Shown here: in pieces, positions 28,918 through 36,454 of the stretch
How positions within the stretch are numbered: position 1 is the stretch's first letter
Layout: every line of letters begins with the position of its first letter
From: an uncultured Bacteroidota bacterium
Lineage (GTDB): Bacteria > Bacteroidota > Bacteroidia > Flavobacteriales > BACL11
DNA: 64,000 bases
Assembly (NCBI GenBank): GCA_902587125.1
Contig: CACIJW010000002.1
Location: 62,001 to 126,000, forward strand
Direction of reading: 5' to 3'
Notes under the pieces: model-generated
Databases searched by the model: none
Told to the model about the DNA's origin: nothing
What the model saw: only the letters and a program-made list of their open reading frames with translations
Translations under genes and position numbers: made by a program

Positions 28918-29200
28918 AAAATTATCCATCAAAATAAATATTGCTAATCGTTTATACCCGATGAAAGTTAATAAAGAATCAGAGGAGCATATTAGATTAG
29001 CTGCAAAAAATATTGAAGAGAGAATTAAATTTTATGAAAATAATTATGAAATTAATGACAAACAAGACTTATTAGCTATGTGTCTTATTGAATTTGCAAC
29101 AAAAATTAAAAGTCAAAGTCAAAATTACAAAAAGGAGAGGAGTGATATCTCTGATGATTTAAATCAAATCAATAATATTCTTTCTGAAAAATTAAGTTAA
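28910..29200 (+). CDS. zapA: Cell division protein ZapA
   Basis: The 96-residue product has the ZapA N-domain pattern SIKINIANRLYPMKVNKESE followed by EHIRLAAKNIEERIKFYE and a C-terminal coiled coil. ZapA binds and cross-links FtsZ filaments at the Z ring. It overlaps the upstream coiled-coil gene and is followed after a few bases by the probable 6S RNA, the same zapA-6S order known from many bacteria. Confidence 0.88.
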   Translation: MSEKLSIKINIANRLYPMKVNKESEEHIRLAAKNIEERIKFYENNYEINDKQDLLAMCLIEFATKIKSQSQNYKKERSDISDDLNQINNILSEKLS

Positions 29201-29203
29201 ATT

Positions 29204-29211
29204 TATATTTG
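29204..29211 (+). promoter_or_regulatory. -7 promoter box TATATTTG for the 6S-like RNA
   Basis: The octamer matches TANNTTTG and lies just past the zapA stop. A start 5 to 7 nt downstream would fall at the base of the long closing helix of the RNA. Confidence 0.5.
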
Positions 29212-29370
29212 CAAAGGAATAATGTTAAACTCGACAATTATTATTATTGGAGTTTGACTTGGTTCTTCAAAAACGGGCCTCAACCAATTGGTTTATTTTT
29301 ATGACAGTGGAAGTTTGCGATTAGCTAGCAACTCCATCCATTTCTAAATGGAGTTTAACAATTTCTTTGC
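29211..29370 (+). ncRNA. ssrS: Probable 6S RNA
   Basis: The segment folds into one long rod. Bases 29211-29220 pair with 29361-29370 (GCAAAGGAAT with ATTTCTTTGC, one G-U), and 29224-29232 pair perfectly with 29351-29359 (GTTAAACTC with GAGTTTAAC). Inside are a large open region and an inner helix (GGAGTT near 29249 with AACTCC near 29326), as expected for the promoter-mimicking bubble of 6S RNA, which binds sigma-70 RNA polymerase. Location right after zapA is the classic 6S position, and Flavobacteria have a described 6S variant. Ends are estimates. An alternative is a large terminator-like fold, but the internal conserved-looking bubble argues against that. Confidence 0.65.
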
Positions 29371-29373
29371 GAT

Positions 29374-30261
29374 TTATATAATTTTTTCAATTTCTGAATC
29401 TGAAAATACGAAACCTGTATCATTAATCTTTTTAGAACATATATTTATGTTGGACTTTATAATTGAAGATTTTTCTCCAAATATTAAATCTAATAAGTAG
29501 TCAGGAAGACTTATTATTATTGAGTATTTATATTTATTTAATCTTATATTTCTGAGTATATCTATTTTTGAATATTTTTTTGATGATGCAATGTTGAAAG
29601 GGCCTTGAATATTTTTATTTTTAATACTGAAGTCAATAAATCTACATATATCGTTTGTACTAACCCAATTTAAAATTTGATTTTTTTTTCCGAAAATTAA
29701 TCCCATCCCAAATTTCATTGATAATAAATTATATTTTAGAAATCCATGTTTTTTATCAAATATTAACGGTATTCTAAGTTGTATGCACCTTGCGTTAAGC
29801 TCTTCAAATTTATTTGATTCATCTTCCCAATCGCTTACTAGCTTTCCAATCCAAGATTTTGATTTAGAGCTATTTTCCTTTTGATTGTTACCTGTATTTT
29901 CTTTATAGATCCCTATTGCTGACGCAGAAATAAAGGTTTCAATTTTTAATCCTAATTTTTTGATAGAATTAAATATCAATCTTGAGCTTATAATTCTACT
30001 ATCATAAATTAGTTTTTTATTTTTTTTTGTCCACTTACTTAAAATTGGAAAACCTGCAAGATGAATAATATGACTACATCCTTTCAACGCATTGGCGTCT
30101 AATATTTCATTACTGGGGTCCCAAAAAAATACATTATTGTAAATTAGGGATTTTTTACTTGTTGTAAGAGATCTTACTATGTATTTTGTTTTTAAGAAAT
30201 TTGTGAGGTGTTTTGCTAAAGAACCGTTATATCCAGTAATTAAAACAATTTCTTTTGTCAA
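29374..30261 (-). CDS. TIGR01777-type NAD-dependent epimerase/dehydratase-like protein
   Basis: The 295-residue product has the Rossmann start VLITGYNGSLAKHLTNFLK, the HLAGFPI segment, KKLIYDSRIISSRLI, SASAIGIY and WVSTNDICRFIDF, which together mark the TIGR01777 subgroup of extended short-chain dehydrogenases rather than sugar epimerases with YxxxK. The true substrate is unknown. It is cotranscribed behind carH with no gap. TIGR01777 proteins are often fused to SRPBCC domains, and a separate SRPBCC gene lies across the island at 34695, so the two may act together in light or membrane stress. Confidence 0.82.
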   Translation of the reverse strand: MTKEIVLITGYNGSLAKHLTNFLKTKYIVRSLTTSKKSLIYNNVFFWDPSNEILDANALKGCSHIIHLAGFPILSKWTKKNKKLIYDSRIISSRLIFNSIKKLGLKIETFISASAIGIYKENTGNNQKENSSKSKSWIGKLVSDWEDESNKFEELNARCIQLRIPLIFDKKHGFLKYNLLSMKFGMGLIFGKKNQILNWVSTNDICRFIDFSIKNKNIQGPFNIASSKKYSKIDILRNIRLNKYKYSIIISLPDYLLDLIFGEKSSIIKSNINICSKKINDTGFVFSDSEIEKII

Positions 30262-31137
30262 TTAGGCAATTAGTTTTATGAACTCTTGAATGTCATAAAT
30301 AACATTGGCATTTTTGTTCAATTCTTTTCCTTTGGCTCTATCTTTAGACGTAATTAAAAATCTCTGAGCTTCTGGTTTTAAATTTTTTAAATATTCAATT
30401 GTGTAATCAATATTTGAGATAATAGGATTAGAAACTGCAAAAAATAATAGTTTGTCAACATCTACTTTTTCTACAACATGTTTAAGTGATGAGAACGGGA
30501 GGTTAGCTCCTAAGTAAATAACATTATACCCATTAAGCTTAAGTATAAGATGAGAAACGAGTAAACCAATTTCATGAAACTCGTTTTCTGGAAGGAACAA
30601 TACCCAATTATCGGTTTTGGTTATAGATTTTTGTTCTTCAATTTGCTTTGCTATTTTAGTTTTAATAAGTTCTACAAGAAAGTGTTCTTGTGATGGTGCT
30701 ATGAAATTTGTTAGCCACAGAATTCCGATTTTGTTTAGCGATTGTATAAGAACTTTTTCATAAAATTCCACAATACCAAATCTATCAATACCATTTTCAT
30801 AAGTTTTTTCAAATAATTTTTTATCAAAGTTTAGTCCTGACTCTATAGTTTTAGATATTAATAAATCATGTTGATTGACAACGTTTTCATTTTTAAGGGC
30901 ATTAACCATTGACATAATTTGGTTAATTGTCATTTTAGCAATATGGGAAATCTTGAAATTATTGTCAATTAATATCTTGGTGTTCAATGCCTTAACTATC
31001 ATATTATCATCATACAACCTGAGATTTGTTTCTGTACGACTGGGAACAATAAAACCATATCTGTTCTCCCAAGTTCTTAACAAAATTTTGTTGAGGCCGG
31101 TTATTTTAGAAAATTGATCTATACTGTAGGTTGACAT
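30262..31137 (-). CDS. carH: CarH-like MerR-family regulator with cobalamin-binding photosensor domain
   Basis: The 291-residue protein has a MerR winged helix (residues 4-45, TYSIDQFSKITG and RTWENRYG), a helical bundle with W141 and E151-H152 in the exact W-x9-EH pattern of CarH photoreceptors, and a Rossmann B12 domain with E186-x-H188-x2-G191 (the ExHxxG cobalamin ligand motif). In characterised CarH proteins adenosylcobalamin holds a DNA-bound tetramer in the dark and light breaks it, releasing carotenoid genes. Here residue 142 after the Trp is Leu, where Thermus CarH has the His that caps cobalt in the light state. It is divergent from crtI across a spacer rich in TATACAA half-sites, so control of crt and of itself is likely. 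Confidence 0.85.
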   Translation of the reverse strand: MSTYSIDQFSKITGLNKILLRTWENRYGFIVPSRTETNLRLYDDNMIVKALNTKILIDNNFKISHIAKMTINQIMSMVNALKNENVVNQHDLLISKTIESGLNFDKKLFEKTYENGIDRFGIVEFYEKVLIQSLNKIGILWLTNFIAPSQEHFLVELIKTKIAKQIEEQKSITKTDNWVLFLPENEFHEIGLLVSHLILKLNGYNVIYLGANLPFSSLKHVVEKVDVDKLLFFAVSNPIISNIDYTIEYLKNLKPEAQRFLITSKDRAKGKELNKNANVIYDIQEFIKLIA

Positions 31138-31153
31138 ATATTAAAAAACTATA

Positions 31154-31161
31154 CAAATATA
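31154..31161 (-). promoter_or_regulatory. -7 promoter box TATATTTG for carH, within a half-site
   Basis: The minus-strand octamer matches TANNTTTG, 16 nt before the carH ATG. It lies inside CTATACAAATATAG, so the same bases are both promoter and probable operator, suggesting autoregulation. Confidence 0.5.
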
Positions 31162-31175
31162 GACTTATTTTATCA

Positions 31176-31207
31176 ATGCATAATTAAAAAAAAAAATAAT
31201 TATGCAT
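31176..31207. repeat. Perfect 11-bp inverted repeat around an A10 spacer
   Basis: The left arm ATGCATAATTA (31176-31186) and right arm TAATTATGCAT (31197-31207) are exact reverse complements, separated by ten A. It lies midway between the carH and crtI promoters. It could be a further regulator site, a cruciform or an insulator-like element; the A-tract would also bend DNA. Confidence 0.85.
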
Positions 31208-31245
31208 TTTGTATAATATTTATATCTAGTGTTATTCTATTTTTT

Positions 31246-31260
31246 TATACAATTTGTATA
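31246..31260. promoter_or_regulatory. Palindromic operator TATACAA-T-TTGTATA in the crtI promoter spacer
   Basis: A perfect 7-bp inverted repeat with one central base runs into the crtI -7 box (31259-31266). This is the spacer location used by MerR-family regulators, and the likeliest site for light-reversible repression of crtI. Confidence 0.55.
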
Positions 31261-31266
31261 TATTTG
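31259..31266 (+). promoter_or_regulatory. -7 promoter box TATATTTG for the crt operon
   Basis: The octamer matches TANNTTTG, 28 nt before the crtI ATG. It overlaps the TATACAA palindrome by 2 bp. Confidence 0.55.
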
Positions 31267-31294
31267 TTAGTGAATTTCTATACAAAATATTTAA

Positions 31295-32764
31295 ATGAAA
31301 AAAATTACTGTAATTGGTAGTGGGTTCTCAGGACTCAGTTGTGCAGCATATTTAGCAAAGAACGGATGTGATGTTACAGTAATAGAAAAAAATGATAATT
31401 GTGGTGGTAGAGCTAGACAATTTACTCACAATGGTTTTAAGTTTGATATGGGGCCTAGTTGGTTTTGGATGAAAGATGTCTTTGATAAATTTTTTAATGA
31501 TTTTAACAAAAAATCAACTGATTTTTTTGAAACTATAAAATTAGATCCTGGTTTTCAAATAATTTTTAAGGACAATCTTTTAAAATTGCCATCAAATTGG
31601 GAAGACATACTAGATCTTTTTGAATCATATGAAAAGGGTAGTTCAGTAAATTTGAAAAAATTTATGATTGAAGCTGAGGCTAAGTACGATATTGGTATTA
31701 ATACGCTAGTACAAAAGCCAGGATTATCAATTTTTGAACTATTAGATTTAAAAGTCATTAAGAATCTTTCCAAACTAAAGCTTTTTACTTCTTACAGAAG
31801 TCTTGTATATAAAAGTTTTAAAAATAAATATTTAAGATCACTGCTTGAATTTCCAGTATTATTTTTAGGTACTGCACCTAAAGATACTCCTTCTATTTAT
31901 AGCTTGATGGCTTATTCAGGAATTAAAGAAGGAACATTTTACACTATGGGAGGATTTGTTTCAGTTATTAATGCAATGAAAACTATTTGTGATGATTTAG
32001 GCGTAAAATTTAAATTTAATTTTGATGTTGAAAATGTTGAAATAAAAAATAATAAAATAGTGTCTGTCAGCTCTAGTAATAGTAAACTTAGTACTGAAAC
32101 TGTAATTTGTAGTGCTGACTACAATTTTTTTGAGCAAAAAATATTACCAAAAAAATATCAGTCTTATACTAATCGTTATTGGCAAAGTAGAACAATGTCA
32201 CCTTCTAGTTTACTTTTCTACTTGGGAGTTTCTAAGAAAATTAAAAATTTAGAACATCATAATCTTTTCTTTGATGAGGACATTGAGGAGCATATTGACG
32301 ATATCTACAAGAAACCAATATGGCCTAAAAAACCGCTTTTCTATGTTTGTTGTCCGTCAAAAACCGATATTGAAGTTGCTCCAATAGACAAAGAAAACAT
32401 CTTTATTTTGATACCTATTGCCCCTGGAATTGAGGATACGAGCGGTATAAGAAAGAAATATTATGATATTGTATTAGATAGATTAAGTAAATATTGTCAA
32501 ATTGATTTAAAACAAATCATTGAATATGATAGGAGTTATTGTATTAATGATTTTATATCTGATTATAATGCATTTAAGGGAAACGCATATGGCCTTGCTA
32601 ATACTTTGACACAAACTGCTAATCTCAAACCAAAAATTAAAAGCAAAAAATTAAATAATTTGTTTTACACTGGGCAGCTGACAGTTCCTGGTCCTGGAGT
32701 ACCCCCTTCACTGATTTCAGGTAAAGTTGTTGCTAATTATATCTTAAATAAAGAACCATGTTAA
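31295..32764 (+). CDS. crtI: Phytoene desaturase (phytoene to lycopene)
   Basis: The 489-residue FAD enzyme opens with the dinucleotide fold VIGSGFSGLSCAAYLAKNG and EKNDNCGGRARQF, has the family segment MGPSWFWM near residue 50, and ends with TGQLTVPGPGVPPSLISGK, the carotenoid desaturase C-terminal signature. It introduces double bases into phytoene to give lycopene in the membrane. It overlaps crtB by 7 nt and leads the light-regulated operon. Length is typical. Confidence 0.95.
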   Translation: MKKITVIGSGFSGLSCAAYLAKNGCDVTVIEKNDNCGGRARQFTHNGFKFDMGPSWFWMKDVFDKFFNDFNKKSTDFFETIKLDPGFQIIFKDNLLKLPSNWEDILDLFESYEKGSSVNLKKFMIEAEAKYDIGINTLVQKPGLSIFELLDLKVIKNLSKLKLFTSYRSLVYKSFKNKYLRSLLEFPVLFLGTAPKDTPSIYSLMAYSGIKEGTFYTMGGFVSVINAMKTICDDLGVKFKFNFDVENVEIKNNKIVSVSSSNSKLSTETVICSADYNFFEQKILPKKYQSYTNRYWQSRTMSPSSLLFYLGVSKKIKNLEHHNLFFDEDIEEHIDDIYKKPIWPKKPLFYVCCPSKTDIEVAPIDKENIFILIPIAPGIEDTSGIRKKYYDIVLDRLSKYCQIDLKQIIEYDRSYCINDFISDYNAFKGNAYGLANTLTQTANLKPKIKSKKLNNLFYTGQLTVPGPGVPPSLISGKVVANYILNKEPC

Positions 32765-33594
32765 AAATATTTAATCAAATTTCAAAATCAACATCAGAGC
32801 TTACTACAAAATCATACAGCACAAGCTTCAGCTTTGGTATAAAAGCTTTAAGTAAAAGTATACAACAGCCGATATATAACATTTATGGTTTTGTAAGATT
32901 TGCTGATGAGATTGTTGATACATTTCATAATTTCAATAAACAAGAGTTATTAAAAAAGTTTAAAAAAGACACATTTCACTCTATTGAAAGCGGAATAAGC
33001 TTAAATCCAATACTAAATAGTTTTCAAGCTGTAGTTAACAAATATAATATAGATCATAAGCTCATAAATTTATTTTTTAATAGTATGTTCATGGACTTAA
33101 ATTCAAGCGTTCATGATGACGACTCATACAAAAAATATATACTTGGATCCGCTGAAGTAGTAGGATTAATGTGTCTTAAGGTTTTTGTGGATGGCGACGA
33201 GAAAAAATATAATAAGCTTAAACCACATGCAATGAGTCTTGGATCAGCTTTTCAAAAAGTTAACTTTTTAAGAGACATTAACGATGACTTTGTTAAACTT
33301 GGAAGAACTTATTTTCCAGGTGTTGATATGAACAATTTTACTGAATTTGATAAAATGGTAATTGAGGATGATATAATCAAAGACTTTGAAAATGCTTTAA
33401 TTGGTATTAAACAACTTCCATCATGTTCTAAAGGAGGTGTATACTTAGCTTACATTTATTATTACAAACTTTTTAAAAAAATTAAAACTGTTCCTTACTA
33501 CGAAATATTTAATAGAAGAATAAGGGTTCAAAACTCAAACAAAATTCTTTTAATGTTTCAATCTGTTGTTAAGAACCAATTTAATTTGATATGA
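32758..33594 (+). CDS. crtB: Phytoene synthase
   Basis: The 278-residue enzyme condenses two geranylgeranyl diphosphates to phytoene. It has both aspartate-rich sites: FADEIVD near residue 48 (DxxxD) and NFLRDINDDF near residue 171, which bind magnesium and diphosphate, along with RTYFPG. It overlaps crtI by 7 nt and the next gene by 4 nt (ATGA), so the operon is translationally coupled. Confidence 0.95.
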   Translation: MLKIFNQISKSTSELTTKSYSTSFSFGIKALSKSIQQPIYNIYGFVRFADEIVDTFHNFNKQELLKKFKKDTFHSIESGISLNPILNSFQAVVNKYNIDHKLINLFFNSMFMDLNSSVHDDDSYKKYILGSAEVVGLMCLKVFVDGDEKKYNKLKPHAMSLGSAFQKVNFLRDINDDFVKLGRTYFPGVDMNNFTEFDKMVIEDDIIKDFENALIGIKQLPSCSKGGVYLAYIYYYKLFKKIKTVPYYEIFNRRIRVQNSNKILLMFQSVVKNQFNLI

Positions 33595-34067
33595 AGTTTA
33601 TTTTTCTATCGATTTTTTTAATCATTTCCAAGAATATTTTTTCATCTCAAATTGATGATATCAGAAAGTTGTATGTGCAATCATCAAACTCACTAGAGAA
33701 TGCGTTCAAATTACAGAAAATAACTAATGATTTAGTTTTTAGTGATAATGCTTTTAACAAGCACTCAGAAAAGATTTTCAAAAACCCCAATATTAGTGGA
33801 TACTTAGCGTCTTCATTTTTTTTAATTGCTAAAAATTCAAAAAATATATTTTTAAAATTTAAAAACTTTGAAATTGGGAAGTTTATTCTTGAAAAGTTAA
33901 TCCACAAATTTCCAAATAATTTAGAGCTCATAATTCTTAGAAATAATATTCAAACAAATTGTCCAAAAGCTTTAAATTATGACGATTGCTTAGTAGAGGA
34001 TATTTTTTTCATAGAAAAAAATATTCATCTTTTTGATAATTTAAAAATGCTTACCAATGTTCGGTGA
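33591..34067 (+). CDS. Small exported protein of flavobacterial crt operons, unknown function
   Basis: The 158-residue product has a signal peptide (MKFIFLSIFLIISKNIFSSQ) and a helical body with IDDIRKLYVQSSNSLENA, GYLASSFFLIAKN and KFPNNLELIILRNNIQTNCP. The helical pattern, with paired leucines and N-P-N turns, resembles the small proteins encoded between crtB and crtZ in other flavobacteria, as I recall them. Function unknown; a role in carotenoid handling at the membrane or periplasm is only contextual inference. Confidence 0.75.
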   Translation: MKFIFLSIFLIISKNIFSSQIDDIRKLYVQSSNSLENAFKLQKITNDLVFSDNAFNKHSEKIFKNPNISGYLASSFFLIAKNSKNIFLKFKNFEIGKFILEKLIHKFPNNLELIILRNNIQTNCPKALNYDDCLVEDIFFIEKNIHLFDNLKMLTNVR

Positions 34068-34132
34068 GATGGTTGTACTTGCTAATTATACATCCAAATT
34101 TTAACAAAAAATAAGTTTCAGATTTTAAATAT

Positions 34133-34240
34133 ATGAGCATTGAAGATTTAGAAATAGAAATTAATAAAATTCCTCAAAATTATAATCATTGGTTCAAGTT
34201 GTGCGTTCCAAAGATTAGTAAATTTGTAAAAAAAATATAA
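34133..34240 (+). CDS. 35-residue open frame just before crtZ
   Basis: The frame runs MSIEDLEIEINKIPQNYNHW and on to a basic end (KISKFVKKI), and its TAA overlaps the crtZ ATG (TAATG), a common coupling arrangement. A near-consensus box TAAGTTTC lies about 20 nt upstream. The acidic-then-basic composition looks like a real peptide, but such short frames occur by chance in AT-rich DNA, and there is no recognised family. Confidence 0.4.
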   Translation: MSIEDLEIEINKIPQNYNHWFKLCVPKISKFVKKI

Positions 34241-34687
34241 TGATTGGCATACTGTTTAATATTCTGATTACTGTCCTTGTTTTTATCTTTATGGAATTTT
34301 TTGCTTGGTTCGCTCATAAATATATTATGCATGGTTTTTTATGGTCGTTACATAAGGATCATCACCAAGTCAATCATGATCATAAGTTTCAAAAAAATGA
34401 TTATTTCTTTTTAATTTTTGCTATTCCTTCAATCATTCTTTTTGTATTAGGTTCCAAGGATTTTAACTATATGTTTTTTTCTGGCCTTGGTATTGCATTA
34501 TATGGGCTGGCATATTTCATAGTTCATGAAATAATAATACATAGAAGATTGCCCCCCCCCTAGTAAAACTAAAAGCAAGTATATCAAAGCAATTAGAAAG
34601 GCTCACAAAATTCATCATAAAAATAGGAATAAAGATCATTGCGTTAATTTTGGAATGTTGATTGTTCCATTTAAATACTTTAAATAA
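34240..34687 (+). pseudogene. crtZ: Beta-carotene hydroxylase CrtZ, frameshifted at a C9 run
   Basis: The first 107 residues match CrtZ (fatty acid hydroxylase superfamily): membrane helices and the histidine boxes HKYIMH, HKDHH and HEIIIHRR. At 34552-34560 nine Cs end in a TAG. Reading from 34562 in the +1 frame continues as SKTKSKYIKAIRKAHKIHHK to FGMLIVPFKYFK and TAA at 34687, which restores the last box HKIHH needed for the di-iron site. With eight Cs the gene would be one 148-codon frame. As written the product lacks one iron-binding box and should be inactive. Either a sequence error, phase variation, recoding or a true mutation. Confidence 0.88.
34552..34560 (+). repeat. C9 homopolymer in crtZ
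   Basis: Nine consecutive Cs in a very AT-rich genome, exactly at the point where the reading frame of crtZ breaks. The last codon before the stop is CCC, followed by TAG T. Confidence 0.95.
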
Positions 34688-34694
34688 TATTTAC

Positions 34695-35156
34695 ATGGCT
34701 GCATTTCAATTCAAAAGAGAACAAATAATTAATAGTGATATTGATACCATTTGGGATTTTGTTTCATCACCTAAAAACTTGAAGGAAATCACACCGGATT
34801 ACATGCTTTTCCAAATAACTTCAGATAATATAGATCAAAAAATGTATCCAGGTATGATTATAACTTACAAAGTAGCTCCAATCCTAAACATAAAAATTGA
34901 TTGGATGACTGAAATAACTCATGTCCGAGATAAAAAGTTTTTTATTGATGAACAAAGAATGGGACCATATAAAATGTGGCATCATCAACATATTTTTGAA
35001 ATCAAAGATAATGGAGTGTTGATGAAAGATATCATAACTTATATTCCTCCACTAGCTCTAATAGGTCAGATTGCAAATAAGATATTTATCAAAAAACAGT
35101 TGAAAAATATTTTTGATTACAGGCAAAAAGTAATAAACAAAAAATTTAATCAGTAG
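34695..35156 (+). CDS. SRPBCC-family (START-like) protein
   Basis: The ATG at 34695 gives 153 residues starting AAFQFKREQIINSDIDTIW. The pattern DTIWDFVSSPKNLKEITPDYM, then PGMIITYKVAPILNIKIDWM-type strands (landmarks SSPKNLKEITP and NIKIDWMTEI) and QRMGPYKMWHHQH, marks the polyketide-cyclase-like SRPBCC fold that binds hydrophobic ligands. It is 8 nt after the crtZ frame and cotranscribed. Related proteins are often paired with TIGR01777 epimerases, one of which is in this island. Confidence 0.82.
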   Translation: MAAFQFKREQIINSDIDTIWDFVSSPKNLKEITPDYMLFQITSDNIDQKMYPGMIITYKVAPILNIKIDWMTEITHVRDKKFFIDEQRMGPYKMWHHQHIFEIKDNGVLMKDIITYIPPLALIGQIANKIFIKKQLKNIFDYRQKVINKKFNQ

Positions 35157-36435
35157 CTAGAGAGCTTTTATATGTTTGTAAGCACCGTTTTCTAGCAAAT
35201 TTATGTTCAACAATCCTTTTGATGTAGTTAGAAGAATCAAAATCATTAATCCATTTTTTCACATACTCATATTTTGAATCAAACTTTATCTGCTGAGTTT
35301 CAGGATTAAAAACTCTGAAGTATGGAGCACTATCACATCCGGTTCCAGCTACCCATTGCCAATTTCCATTATTTGATGACAGATCGAAATCTAATAATTT
35401 TTCTGCAAAATATCTTTCTCCCAATCTCCAATCAATTAGAAGATGTTTAACTAAGAAGCTAGCAGTTATCATTCGAACTCTATTATGCATATATCCTGTA
35501 GAGTTTAATTGATTCATTCCAGCATCTACAATTGGATATCCTGTTTTTCCACTACACCACATTTGGTATTCATTATTATTATCCCTCCATTTTATTTTTG
35601 AATATTTTGCTTTGAAAGGTTGATTAACAACATGTGGAAAGTTATATAGTATTTGACTGTAAAATTCTCTCCAAATTAGCTCACTGAGGAAAATTTTATT
35701 TTTACTAAATGCGTATTTCACACACTCTCTTATCGAAACAGATCCAAATCTTAAATGTGGGCTTAGAAAAGATGTTTTATTTTCTGATGGAAAGTCTCTG
35801 AACTTTTCATAATCTTTTATGAAATCAAAGTTTGGATTAATTACTTTGATAGATGATTTTTTAAAACCAAAGTCTTCAAGATTTATTGTCTTTTCCTTTA
35901 TTTGATAGAGATTTTTTATTTTTTTTTCTGAATCGTAGAACTTGAGATCTTCACTATTAATTGAGCTTATCCATTTATTCTTGTATGGAGTGTATACTGT
36001 ATATGGGTTTCCATCATCTTTTGATATTTCATTCTTTTCAAAAATTAAATGATCTTTATATGATGATGTTTTTATATTGTTTTTAGTTAAGAGATCAATT
36101 ATTTGTTGGTCTCTTTTAATAGCATACGGTTCATAATCTCTGTTAAAAAAAACATTTGAGATTTCATACTCAGAAATTAGTTCTTTCCAAATATCAACGG
36201 GATTACCGTATTTACAAAGCACATTACTTTTGAATTTCTCTATTTTTTTATTGATATTATTAATGAGCGAACTAATGAATGTTACTCTTGGGTCATCTTT
36301 TTTGAGATTTCTTAGTATTGAGTCATCATATATGAATAAAAGTAACGTCTTTCCGCTACTTAAACTATTGTAAAGTCCAATATTATCTCTAAGCCTTAAA
36401 TCTCTTCTAAACCAAAATACATTTATCTTATCCAT
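35146..36435 (-). CDS. phr: Deoxyribodipyrimidine photolyase (class I CPD type)
   Basis: The 429-residue product has the N-terminal antenna-binding domain (VFWFRRDLRLRDNIGLYNSL) and the C-terminal FAD domain with LIWREFYSQIL, MHNRVRMITASFLVKHLL, and NWQWVAGTGCDSAPYFRVFNP (landmarks GNWQWVAGTG and APYFRVFNP). The Trp electron-transfer chain residues appear present, so it should repair UV-induced pyrimidine dimers using blue light. A cryptochrome cannot be excluded from sequence alone. It ends the operon that begins at 37753 and overlaps the convergent SRPBCC gene by 11 nt. Confidence 0.92.
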   Translation of the reverse strand: MDKINVFWFRRDLRLRDNIGLYNSLSSGKTLLLFIYDDSILRNLKKDDPRVTFISSLINNINKKIEKFKSNVLCKYGNPVDIWKELISEYEISNVFFNRDYEPYAIKRDQQIIDLLTKNNIKTSSYKDHLIFEKNEISKDDGNPYTVYTPYKNKWISSINSEDLKFYDSEKKIKNLYQIKEKTINLEDFGFKKSSIKVINPNFDFIKDYEKFRDFPSENKTSFLSPHLRFGSVSIRECVKYAFSKNKIFLSELIWREFYSQILYNFPHVVNQPFKAKYSKIKWRDNNNEYQMWCSGKTGYPIVDAGMNQLNSTGYMHNRVRMITASFLVKHLLIDWRLGERYFAEKLLDFDLSSNNGNWQWVAGTGCDSAPYFRVFNPETQQIKFDSKYEYVKKWINDFDSSNYIKRIVEHKFARKRCLQTYKSSLATD

Positions 36436-36454
36436 TAAATAACAATTATTTATT

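Larger units (their letters stand above)
31148..31286. promoter_or_regulatory. Cluster of TATACAA/TTGTATA half-sites (probable CarH operators)
   Basis: Copies stand at 31149-31156 (TATACAAA context, plus), 31208-31215 (TTTGTATA), 31246-31260 (TATACAA and TTGTATA with one base between) and 31279-31286 (TATACAAA). The carH and crtI promoter boxes overlap two of them. Several half-sites in direct and inverted order are what a tetrameric MerR/CarH protein would bind. Assignment to CarH is inference. Confidence 0.55.
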
